A stretch of 64,000 nucleotides of DNA, taken from NCBI GenBank assembly GCA_024280375.1, contig JAJRQF010000035.1:1-64000 (forward strand). The letters are read 5' to 3'. A program made the position numbers and the translations under genes. The notes beneath the pieces are model-generated. The model was not told the DNA's origin, searched no databases, and saw nothing but the letters and a program-made list of their open reading frames with translations. The stretch comes from Alphaproteobacteria bacterium (GTDB taxonomy: Bacteria > Pseudomonadota > Alphaproteobacteria > Rhizobiales > Rhizobiaceae). Positions 56,399 to 64,000 of this stretch are shown piece by piece. The stretch's first letter is position 1. Every line of letters starts with the position of its first letter.

Positions 56399-57982
56399 TT
56401 ATTCGTTGATCAGGCGTTTGAGTAATTCAATTTCGTGAGCAAGCTTGATGTCATCGCTAGACATCTTTTCAACCTTGCGGACCGCATGCAAAACAGTCGT
56501 GTGGTCTCGACCACCAAACCGGCGACCAATTTCTGGAAGCGAGCGAGGGGTAAGGTTTTTGGACAAATACATGGCAATTTGTCTTGGTCGAACAATCACT
56601 CTTGTGCGGCGGTTTGAAAGCAGGTCGTTTTTCGAAACATTAAAATGCCGTGCAACCACTTTCTGGATATCTTCAATGCGAACCCTTTTCTGCTCGCTGG
56701 ATTTGACCAAATGCTTCAGTAAAGTTTCTACTTTTTCGATCGTTAGCAAGCCATCAGAAAAACGATGCTGAACAAGTAGCTGATTAAAAGCACCTTCAAC
56801 GTCTCGGCCAGAAGTTGTTATGGTTCGAGCAACATACTCCAGAACTTCAGGAGGAATCTGAAGGTCCATCTCATCACGCATTGCTTCCTTATAACGGACA
56901 TCCAGCATTGCGCGCCGCATTTCCAGATCTGGAGCAGCAACCTCGAGTGCTACGCCGCCTTGAAGCCGTGATCTAACTCTGACATCGAGGGACTCAAGTT
57001 CGGAAGGCGGGCGATCAGCTGCGACGACAACCTGCTTGGCGCTGTCAATTAATGCATTCAACAGATGGCAAAACTCTTGCTGTATAGACTTACCCTGAAG
57101 AAATTGCATATCATCAATCAAAAGCAAGTCTATATCGCGCAATGATTCTTTAAACGACAGTGCTGATTGGTCACGAATTGCAGTTGCAAAGCGCCACATG
57201 AAGTATTCAGCTGTCAGATAAAGGACCTTTTTACCAGTTCCAGATCTTCGTGCTGACCAGGCTATAGCCTGAAGCAGATGGGTTTTTCCAAGCCCAACCG
57301 ATGCATGAATGAACAGCGGGTTGAAGCTCAATGCGCCAGCGTTTGATTCTGCCACAGAGCGAGCGGCAGCATAGGCCATTCGATTGGAGGCGCCTTCAAC
57401 AAACGAGGAAAATGTGTAACGTGGATCGAGTGGCGAGCCAGAAAACCCTTGCGTGTTTTCGCTTATCGAAAAAGTGCCGGATGCAAAAGCCGGTGGAGAG
57501 GTTATACCTGAGGGTATTGAAGAGTTTTTATTTCCATTCCCGTCAGATTTCTTAGATTGGTTCTGTATTGATCGTGAGCGAACAGCGCTGCGAACAATAA
57601 TATCCACACGCAATATATTCGACTGTTCATCCTGCCATAGCTGCAACAAAGTATCTGCATAATGGGTGTTTATCCAGGATTTCAAGAATGCAGTAGGAAC
57701 TGAATGTGAGATTATGCCAGTAGAGATAGTTTCAAGTTTAAGTCTGCCAAACCAGCTATTAAAAACTTCTGACCCAAGCTTGGAACGGAGTTTGGCTTGA
57801 ACGCGGTCCCACATTTGCAGCTCATCAGATGAAAACTTCTGCTCCATGAGTGCATTCCTGTTTTTGTTCCCGCGTTCTGACGGCGCCTTTTTTCGTGAAA
57901 CACTTCGTCGTTCTGATGTTGAGCAAAGTGTTTTGTGGTTGTTTTGCTCAAAAAGTCCGTCAATGCGATTTGCCGCTTGCAT
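56399..57982 (-). CDS. dnaA: Chromosomal replication initiator DnaA
   Basis: DnaA opens the origin and loads helicase. Domain I starts at [20 protein letters not shown], domain II is a Ser/Asn-rich linker, and domain III has Walker [16 protein letters not shown], Walker [15 protein letters not shown] and the AAA+ sensor motifs. Domain IV ends [20 protein letters not shown] followed by [16 protein letters not shown]. Two starts are possible: ATG 57982 (AGGGG upstream, 527 residues) or ATG 57847 (AGGA upstream). The extra 45 residues are polar and poorly conserved-looking. dnaN and recF follow. Confidence 0.96.
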   Translation of the reverse strand: MQAANRIDGLFEQNNHKTLCSTSERRSVSRKKAPSERGNKNRNALMEQKFSSDELQMWDRVQAKLRSKLGSEVFNSWFGRLKLETISTGIISHSVPTAFLKSWINTHYADTLLQLWQDEQSNILRVDIIVRSAVRSRSIQNQSKKSDGNGNKNSSIPSGITSPPAFASGTFSISENTQGFSGSPLDPRYTFSSFVEGASNRMAYAAARSVAESNAGALSFNPLFIHASVGLGKTHLLQAIAWSARRSGTGKKVLYLTAEYFMWRFATAIRDQSALSFKESLRDIDLLLIDDMQFLQGKSIQQEFCHLLNALIDSAKQVVVAADRPPSELESLDVRVRSRLQGGVALEVAAPDLEMRRAMLDVRYKEAMRDEMDLQIPPEVLEYVARTITTSGRDVEGAFNQLLVQHRFSDGLLTIEKVETLLKHLVKSSEQKRVRIEDIQKVVARHFNVSKNDLLSNRRTRVIVRPRQIAMYLSKNLTPRSLPEIGRRFGGRDHTTVLHAVRKVEKMSSDDIKLAHEIELLKRLINE

Positions 57983-57985
57983 CAA

Positions 57986-59066
57986 TTTGCCCCTAAAATT
58001 TTGCGCGTTAAATTAATTGCGCTTTGTTATATTTGCCTACATTTTTAGACCGCAAACTTTGCGGCAAGTAATCAAAACTATCAGGCCTAGATATTGGCAG
58101 CCTATTCAGATTGATACTAATTCGTCCCAGTAAATTGCCTACCTAATATTTACCAACTGCCATTGAATGACCGGGAAATAAATCTTGTTAAATCAACGGT
58201 TTAATAGCGTATGCATCGGCATACTGAATCAACAAACAACCCCTCAATACAGATACCAGGGCACAAACTCACCCATTTGTGAGTGGTATACCCAAACACA
58301 ACGCTATCAATATTAACTATTTGCAGAGAATGATCCGACAGCCGTCAAATCAAACCAGAACCCGATACAATAACTACTTAACGAAATTTCCATCGAACAA
58401 GTAGAGCCCGTGTAAATATAAGTATACGTATTTGCCTCATCAAAAAAAAGGTATGCACTGACTAAAATATTGTCTGGGGGCAACTTTCGTTGTTATTATT
58501 CTCATTCCCAGCCACATATTCACCAGCTGCATAACTCTCAGCCTTTGATATTCTGAACATACACAGGCTGTTCGATCTGAGCAATACAAAGAAGTTAATA
58601 ATCTGTAAAGACGCTGATAAAGCTGAAAAATAACGTCAATTTAAGATTTTTTTTACGCTGGAAAAGCGCTTGTGAATCAATCATATTCTGGGGAATCAGC
58701 TCCCACACTTAGTTGAATACGCCAGTGGGTAATAATTTTTTCGCAATTTGCCCTTGACTCCGGGGCAGGCAAATGGCCCACAAATAGAATGTATAATATG
58801 ATTCATAACCTGCCTGCAACATATTGTTTTAAAAGGATTTTTCTTGTCACTAATAATTCACATACAATTTGGTGAATAATGACTTTTTATTAGATTTCGC
58901 AATCACCCAACCTCATATATTTGATCTCGAAATAGCAGCAATATGTGCGAAGAACATACAAAGGCTTTACAATAATCCAATATATAGAAACTTGGCGGTC
59001 AGAACGCGTCACCAGGCTAAATGTTTGAGTTGGCAGTTTTGCGTTTTTAGAGTTCAAATATGATGG
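57986..59066. other. 1.1-kb gene-free AT-rich region upstream of dnaA
   Basis: No supported gene lies between dnaA and gpmA. Seen here: a perfect 15-base palindrome CCGCAAA-C-TTTGCGG (58050-58064) in the dnaA leader, a hairpin ACTCAC-CCATTT-GTGAGT (58267-58284), and three GANTC (CcrM-type) sites within 87 bases (58674, 58693, 58756). Perfect DnaA boxes (TTATCCACA) were not found. An origin role is therefore unproven; it may simply hold the dnaA promoter. Confidence 0.4.
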
Positions 59067-59708
59067 TTACGCAACTCGTGTAACCAGCTCAACGATTTCC
59101 TTCGAAGCAACGGTTGTATCCTGGTTGAGTTTATAGATCATCGGAACACCGGTCCCCAAGTTCAATTGTGTAACCTGTTCTTTGCTAAGACCATCCAAAA
59201 TCATGACCAGTGAGCGCAGGGAATTACCGTGGGCAGCAACAAGAACGGTTTCACCGGACATAACGCGTGGTAAAATGGTCTGCATGTAATATGGCCAAAC
59301 CCGTGCGCCTGTATCTTTAAGACTTTCACCTTCATCGCCTGGCGGGGGCGTATCATAGGAGCGCCGCCAAATATGTACTTGTTCTTCCCCCCATTTCACT
59401 CGGGCTTCATCTTTATTGAGCCCCGCAAGGTCACCATAATTGCGTTCATTCAATGCCTGATCGTGAATGGTTTGAAGGCCTGACTGTCCAATTCCATCAA
59501 GGATAATCTGGCAGGTCCGCTCTGCGCGTTTGAGAACGCTGGTAAACGCAATATCAAAGTGAAGTTTGCGTTGCGAAAGAAGTTCTCCAGCCTGAACAGC
59601 TTCATCAACACCTCTTTCTGTCAGGCCCGGATCTTTCCAGCCGGTAAACAGGTTTTTTAAATTCCATTCACTTTGTCCGTGACGTACAAGCACCAGCGTG
59701 CGTTCCAT
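59067..59708 (-). CDS. gpmA: 2,3-bisphosphoglycerate-dependent phosphoglycerate mutase
   Basis: The 213-residue glycolytic enzyme interconverts 3- and 2-phosphoglycerate. The phospho-histidine motif is [20 protein letters not shown]. The substrate loop is [20 protein letters not shown], and the second His lies in [15 protein letters not shown]. It is the short rhizobial form, lacking about 35 residues of E. coli GpmA. It follows dapB by 57 bases on the same strand. Confidence 0.95.
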   Translation of the reverse strand: MERTLVLVRHGQSEWNLKNLFTGWKDPGLTERGVDEAVQAGELLSQRKLHFDIAFTSVLKRAERTCQIILDGIGQSGLQTIHDQALNERNYGDLAGLNKDEARVKWGEEQVHIWRRSYDTPPPGDEGESLKDTGARVWPYYMQTILPRVMSGETVLVAAHGNSLRSLVMILDGLSKEQVTQLNLGTGVPMIYKLNQDTTVASKEIVELVTRVA

Positions 59709-59765
59709 GAGATTAATCCTTTTACATATCGTGGGGTGGTATTAATTCTGAATAATTGTGTGAAG

Positions 59766-60572
59766 TTAATTTAGTCCAAGTACATCAAGCATGGAATATA
59801 GCCCGGCGGGTTTGTCTTTCGCCCAAATCGCAGCTTTTACCGCCCCGGACGCAAATATAGATCGATCCGATGCGATATGCTTCAATTCAATTCTTTCGCC
59901 CTGTCCGGCAAGAATAACACTGTGTTCTCCGACAACCGATCCGCCGCGCAAAGTTGCAAATCCAATTGAGCCATCTTCTCGTGCTCCCGTATATCCATCG
60001 CGCACGCGAACCGAAGCCATCTCAAGGTCTACACTTCTGCCTAAAGCGGCCTGCTCTCCAAGCAGCAGCGCAGTTCCTGAGGGAGCGTCAACCTTGTGCT
60101 TGTGGTGCATTTCCACGATTTCAATATCAAAATCGCCAGGGTTGAGAGCTTTTGCTGCTTGTTGAACCAAAACACCCAACAGATTTACCCCAAGGCTCAT
60201 ATTCCCGGACTTCATGATCACGGCATTTAAGGCATATTCAGCAATCTTCCGCTCATCCTCAGCGCTACATCCGGTTGTGCCTATAATATGAACGATACCG
60301 CGTTGAGCGCATAATCTGGCGATCTCAACTGTTGATGATGGTGTTGTGAAATCCAGAACACCATCGGTTTGCGCAATAACGTCATTAAGGTCATCTGAGA
60401 TCACAATGCCATTGGTGGAAATTCCAGCTAGCAACCCTGAATCTTGCGTCAGATAAGGTGACTTTGATTGCTCGATCGCACCAGAAAGGACAACACCATC
60501 TGTCTGGTCAATTGCGCGAACCAGCGATCGCCCCATTCTGCCACCTGCGCCCATAACTAAAAGCTTCATCAT
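59766..60572 (-). CDS. dapB: 4-hydroxy-tetrahydrodipicolinate reductase
   Basis: DapB makes tetrahydrodipicolinate for lysine and diaminopimelate. The 268-residue enzyme has the nucleotide site [40 protein letters not shown] and the substrate motif [20 protein letters not shown] with catalytic His and Lys. AGGA seven bases before ATG 60572 supports this start. It lies 15 bases after the ABC exporter gene and before gpmA. Confidence 0.96.
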   Translation of the reverse strand: MMKLLVMGAGGRMGRSLVRAIDQTDGVVLSGAIEQSKSPYLTQDSGLLAGISTNGIVISDDLNDVIAQTDGVLDFTTPSSTVEIARLCAQRGIVHIIGTTGCSAEDERKIAEYALNAVIMKSGNMSLGVNLLGVLVQQAAKALNPGDFDIEIVEMHHKHKVDAPSGTALLLGEQAALGRSVDLEMASVRVRDGYTGAREDGSIGFATLRGGSVVGEHSVILAGQGERIELKHIASDRSIFASGAVKAAIWAKDKPAGLYSMLDVLGLN

Positions 60573-60587
60573 CTAAAGTTCCTGGCC

Positions 60588-62435
60588 CTATGTGTTTTCG
60601 TGTTGTTTGGTGGATGTATCAGGTGCCGGGTCGGTTGAGGCTCCATTCTTTTGCAAGTCTGGAACGCCGGTTGCCTGCAATGAATTATAATAGGCATATA
60701 TACCCGAATCGCGATCAATGAGATCAGAATGCGTGCCACTATCAACAACTTGACCATCATTGATCACATAGATCGTGTCTGCATTTGAAATTGTTGACAG
60801 TCTGTGCGCGATCACAATTGTTGTGCGGTCTTTCATGACTGTTTCAAGCGCAGATTGAACCAAAGCTTCAGACTCGTTGTCTAGAGCAGATGTGGCTTCA
60901 TCGAGGAGTAAAATCGGAGCATTCCTCAATAGTGCGCGGGCAATCGATAGCCGTTGACGCTGACCTCCAGAAAGTGTCACGCCATTTTCGCCAACTGGAC
61001 AGTCATAACCCTGAGGAGTGGCAACAATAAAATCATGTGCCTGAGCAAGTTTGGCCGCGTGTATGACTTCGTCCTGGGTGGCCTCAGGTCTGGCGTATTT
61101 GAGATTATCGGCAATTGTTCCTTCGAACAAAAAGGGTTGTTGAGATACATAAGCGATTTTTGAACGGAGAGACGCAATCTTGATGTCTCCAATATCTTGA
61201 CCATCAATCTTAATTGTTCCAATTTCTGGGTTATAAAATCGCTGTAAAAGAGAAAAAATAGTTGATTTACCACCACCCGATGGACCAACCAAAGCTGTGG
61301 TTTTGCCCGCATGGGCGATAAACGACAATTCCTTGATTACCGGCTCGGTTTCATCGGAGGAGCCGTCATAGAAAAAACTGACATCATCGAAGACAACTTC
61401 ACCGGCATCAATATTAAGCGGCTGTGCATCCGGCTTGTCTCGTTGATGTACTGGCGTATCCAACACTTCATAAATCATTCGCGCATCGACCAGGGAACGC
61501 TCCAGATTGACATTCAGTTTTGCAAGACGCTTTGCCGGTTCATAGGCCAAAAGCATAGCCGTTAGAAAAGACATCATATCGCCAGGCGATCCGCCAAGAA
61601 CAATCACATTATAACTGGAATACGCGACAACTCCCGCAACAGCTACTCCGCCGAGTGTCTCCATCAGTGGGCTCGTTCTGGCCGTAATCCGGGCCATTTT
61701 GTTTGCACGCTCTTCGGCTGCTGCTGCGAGGTTTCGTACTTTTTCACTAAGCTGCGATTCCATAGTGAATGCTTTTACAATTCGAATTCCCTGTGTTGCC
61801 TCTTGCATTGAAGACGCGACCCTGGAGTTTAGGTCAACACCTTGTCGAGCAATTCTTTTAACGCGCCGTTTGAAACGAGCAACCAGCACAATAATCGGGG
61901 GCGCGATCAACAGAGACATGGCCGATAAAATTGGATCCCGGTAAATCATCACAGCCAATAACGCAATTACGGATAATAAATCCCGTAAAACTACTGTAAT
62001 CAACATATTCAGCAAATTTCGTACGCCAGCAATATTTTGATTAATCTGTCCAACCAGATATGCGGATCGGGTTTTATGAAAATAGCTCAACCCCAGTCTG
62101 ATTAAGTGATCAAACAAGCGGGTTTGGTAACGAGCGACAATATTATTGGCAATTTTATTGAGCTGGACATCTTGAATATAGGTGGCCGCCCCTTTTATTA
62201 GGTAAACTGCAAAAACTGAGCCGGAAATAATATAGGCGGTTTTCAAATTATGATTGACGAACACGTCATCAACAAGGATTTGCATAATCCACGCACTGAA
62301 TGCCGTTGTTGTTGCAACAATAATCAGGCAGACACCGGCAAGAATATATCCGGAGATATGTCCTTTTGCATTTTCTTTCGCAACACGGGAGATTATGGAG
62401 AGAGTATCCGATGATCGAATGTATTTTTTTAGCAT
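60588..62435 (-). CDS. ABC exporter, MsbA-like half-transporter
   Basis: The roughly 615-residue protein has six membrane helices in its first 330 residues and an ATPase domain with Walker A ALVGPSGGGKSTIFSLLQRF, signature TLSGGQRQRLSIARALL, Walker B ILLLDEATSALDNES and the switch IVIAHRLSTISNAD. Homodimers of this type flip lipids or export drugs and glycans. The ATG at 62435 is preferred to a TTG three codons earlier. It is followed closely by dapB. The substrate cannot be read from sequence. Confidence 0.92.
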   Translation of the reverse strand: MLKKYIRSSDTLSIISRVAKENAKGHISGYILAGVCLIIVATTTAFSAWIMQILVDDVFVNHNLKTAYIISGSVFAVYLIKGAATYIQDVQLNKIANNIVARYQTRLFDHLIRLGLSYFHKTRSAYLVGQINQNIAGVRNLLNMLITVVLRDLLSVIALLAVMIYRDPILSAMSLLIAPPIIVLVARFKRRVKRIARQGVDLNSRVASSMQEATQGIRIVKAFTMESQLSEKVRNLAAAAEERANKMARITARTSPLMETLGGVAVAGVVAYSSYNVIVLGGSPGDMMSFLTAMLLAYEPAKRLAKLNVNLERSLVDARMIYEVLDTPVHQRDKPDAQPLNIDAGEVVFDDVSFFYDGSSDETEPVIKELSFIAHAGKTTALVGPSGGGKSTIFSLLQRFYNPEIGTIKIDGQDIGDIKIASLRSKIAYVSQQPFLFEGTIADNLKYARPEATQDEVIHAAKLAQAHDFIVATPQGYDCPVGENGVTLSGGQRQRLSIARALLRNAPILLLDEATSALDNESEALVQSALETVMKDRTTIVIAHRLSTISNADTIYVINDGQVVDSGTHSDLIDRDSGIYAYYNSLQATGVPDLQKNGASTDPAPDTSTKQHENT

Positions 62436-62548
62436 GCGGCGCAAGTGTGGTGAATCCGGTTATTGGTATTGATCACATACATATATAGCGGCCTTAACCA
62501 AAAATATCTATTGTGCATTTCACGCTTTAAATTGGTGAATGAGTATTT

Positions 62549-63565
62549 TCAAACGCGCCAATGGCGACCCTTTGTATCAATCCCAAAACTTGACTGATTT
62601 CTTGCGAATGCAGCCAAGCCTGATAATGCGGCATTTTCATGAATAATCAAATAAGTGGGAATTGAGCGCATCAGATCGGAATGGGGATGCTTGTTTTCAA
62701 ACTCAGAGCGAAATTGGCTTTCAGCCAGTATTGGCAAAATATGTTTCCCAATTCCGCCGGCGATATAAACGCCACCCCTCGCCAGGTAAGTTAATGCCAG
62801 GTCACCCGCGACCCTGCCAAGATAGCGGCAAAATAGTTCTATAGTTTTAACCGCCAAATCATCCTTGGCTTTAAGAGCGGCCGCTGTAATCGCTTCGGGG
62901 CTCGTTAGTTCCTGTTTGCGACCTCTTGCTAAAGAAACCGCATTGTAAATATTCACTATGCCTCGGCCGGAGATTATCTGTTCTGCTGATACTCGTCCTG
63001 AGCCGTTATCAAAATGTTGCCAGATGGAAAAGTCTTCCTTGCTTTGCGGCCCAGTACTCACATGCCCACCTTCACTTGGTACCGGTATCCAGGTGTTTTG
63101 GTTTGAAATTAGGCCGGAAACACCCAACCCGGTGCCTGGGCCAACAATAACTCTGTTGCTGTTATCGATTGGCTCGCCATTGCCTAGCTTGATTATATCT
63201 CCAGGTTTAAATGAAATTGTTGCCAACGCCTGAGCTTCAAAATCATTTAGCAGGGCGAGTTCTTCAATTTTCAATTTGTTCAGAAAACCGTCTGGTTTAA
63301 TTGTCCAGTTATGGTTTGTTAGATCAAGGCTTTGATTCTCAATGGGACCCGCTGCTGCAATTAAGGCCGCCTTCGGTTTAACTTCGGTCTTGTCCAGAAT
63401 TCCAGATTGGATTGCCTGTTCTATTGTTGGGTGATTAGCCGTGAGCAAGTTAGGGAATGAAATAGGCTCTGAAACACGATCCTTCAGGATTTGGAATCTT
63501 GCATTTGTGCCTCCTATATCTCCAATGAGGAGAGGAAAGGCGATTTGGGCGTCATCTGTGTTCAT
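62549..63565 (-). CDS. glk: Glucokinase
   Basis: The roughly 338-residue enzyme phosphorylates glucose with ATP. It shows the phosphate motif LLIGDIGGTNARFQ, LNDFEAQALA with the catalytic Asp, GPGTGLGVSG, PSEGGHVSTGP with the sugar-binding Glu, and GGVYIAGGIGKHILP. The family is bacterial Glk (COG0837). The ATG at 63565 is preferred. The frame before it lacks a ribosome site. Confidence 0.93.
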   Translation of the reverse strand: MNTDDAQIAFPLLIGDIGGTNARFQILKDRVSEPISFPNLLTANHPTIEQAIQSGILDKTEVKPKAALIAAAGPIENQSLDLTNHNWTIKPDGFLNKLKIEELALLNDFEAQALATISFKPGDIIKLGNGEPIDNSNRVIVGPGTGLGVSGLISNQNTWIPVPSEGGHVSTGPQSKEDFSIWQHFDNGSGRVSAEQIISGRGIVNIYNAVSLARGRKQELTSPEAITAAALKAKDDLAVKTIELFCRYLGRVAGDLALTYLARGGVYIAGGIGKHILPILAESQFRSEFENKHPHSDLMRSIPTYLIIHENAALSGLAAFARNQSSFGIDTKGRHWRV

Positions 63566-63674
63566 GCTTTTATAAATTCGCCTGTCTATGCAAGTTGGCA
63601 ACCCATATTGTCGTAAATTATATTTAGCATAGTGTTAACCAAAGTCAGATTGAAGCATCATTCGTTGGTCGACT

Positions 63675-64000
63675 TTATAGATCGTGAGCCGTTTGAAATA
63701 AATTGAGATGGAAATCTTCAAGTGGTGTTGGCTTGCGCGATTCCCGATCAACCAAAACGTGGACAAACCTGCCAAGGGCACATGCAGCGCTTGCATCATT
63801 GCGAAAAAGGGCAATATCGTAAGTTACCGACGAGTTGCCAATTTTTTCAACCTTAATTCCTGCGTAGACAACATCCGGAAAAATAATTTCTCCAAAATAT
63901 GTGCAATTGGTTTCCACAACTAGAAAAATCTTTTTCCCTGAAGCCATATCAATCAGATTATTTTCCAAATACCAACCGTTTACAGCAGTATCAAAGTAGC
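63675..64000 (-). CDS. Acyl-CoA thioesterase (4HBT family), partial at window edge
   Basis: The frame is open through the right edge. The visible part reads YFDTAVNGWYLENNLIDMAS and continues KKIFLVVETNCTYFGEIIFP, then VHVLVDRESRKPTPL near the end, matching the hot-dog fold of YbgC-like thioesterases. The N-terminal region with the catalytic Asp lies beyond the window. It is a single-domain protein on the same strand as glk, 110 bases away. Confidence 0.8.
   Translation of the reverse strand, partial: YFDTAVNGWYLENNLIDMASGKKIFLVVETNCTYFGEIIFPDVVYAGIKVEKIGNSSVTYDIALFRNDASAACALGRFVHVLVDRESRKPTPLEDFHLNLFQTAHDL

Noticed and set aside
58510-58870. DnaA boxes marking an origin
   Set aside because: The best matches (for example TAATTCACA and TGATTCACA) differ from the consensus and are scattered; not enough to call oriC.
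58869-59063. 64-residue frame between dnaA and gpmA
   Set aside because: No ribosome site, no recognisable domain, and AT-rich random-like composition.

Overview
The window reads as chromosomal DNA of an alphaproteobacterium, most likely Hyphomicrobiales (Rhizobiales-like). The support is a short HisG paired with HisZ, an alpha-type histidyl-tRNA synthetase, a SAM-II riboswitch before a metA-type gene, the RegB/RegA (ActS/ActR) redox pair, a TIGR02300 protein, MmcB, an AapJQMP-type amino-acid ABC transporter, and a rhizobial-style 'tctcccc-ttgt-gggaga' intergenic palindrome. Composition is moderate in the core genes and visibly AT-rich around the mobile-element remnants. All calls come from reading the sequence; no database search was run.

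Layout. 0.3-18.5 kb is mostly housekeeping: a Tat-exported metallo-beta-lactamase-fold hydrolase, hisS-hisZ-hisG (minus strand), SAM-II-metA, a phd-doc toxin-antitoxin pair that runs directly into a VWA (CoxE-like) gene and a secreted alpha/beta hydrolase, polA, an M20 peptidase, a membrane acyltransferase, a class A penicillin-binding protein, a TIGR02300 protein and tRNA-Ala(GGC). 18.5-21.1 kb holds a deletion derivative of a DUF3489/recombinase module and a decayed IS630 element. 21.1-27.7 kb is a three-gene minus-strand operon: a TPR/beta-barrel outer-membrane protein resembling Slam/type XI secretion translocons, a large exported FecR-domain protein ending in a TbpB-like barrel, and a CHASE2-adenylate cyclase.

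27.8-34.7 kb is a graveyard of mobile elements (two abutting IS3-family copies, IS fragments, a truncated large serine recombinase). It contains a gene cut by an insertion sequence, a methyltransferase and a VOC-family protein. 34.8-46.1 kb is a catabolic island bounded by IS remnants: a glycerol-3-phosphate dehydrogenase-like flavoprotein with a [2Fe-2S] tail, a second flavoprotein, a GpdQ-like phosphodiesterase, a LysR regulator, a complete AapJQMP-type transporter, a D-Ala-D-Ala dipeptidase and a PHP phosphoesterase. Together these suggest import and breakdown of a glycerophosphate/amino-acid compound; the substrate is inferred, not shown.

46.2-64 kb returns to the core: an IS481-like remnant, initiator tRNA-Met, an L,D-transpeptidase lipoprotein, mmcB, regA/regB, an SH3 protein, a D-2-hydroxyacid dehydrogenase, then moeB-recF-dnaN-dnaA on the minus strand, a 1.1-kb gene-free AT-rich stretch, and gpmA, dapB, an ABC exporter, glk and a thioesterase cut by the window edge. 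The two strongest leads for new biology are the FecR/Slam-like/CHASE2 operon and the 34.8-46.1 kb catabolic island.
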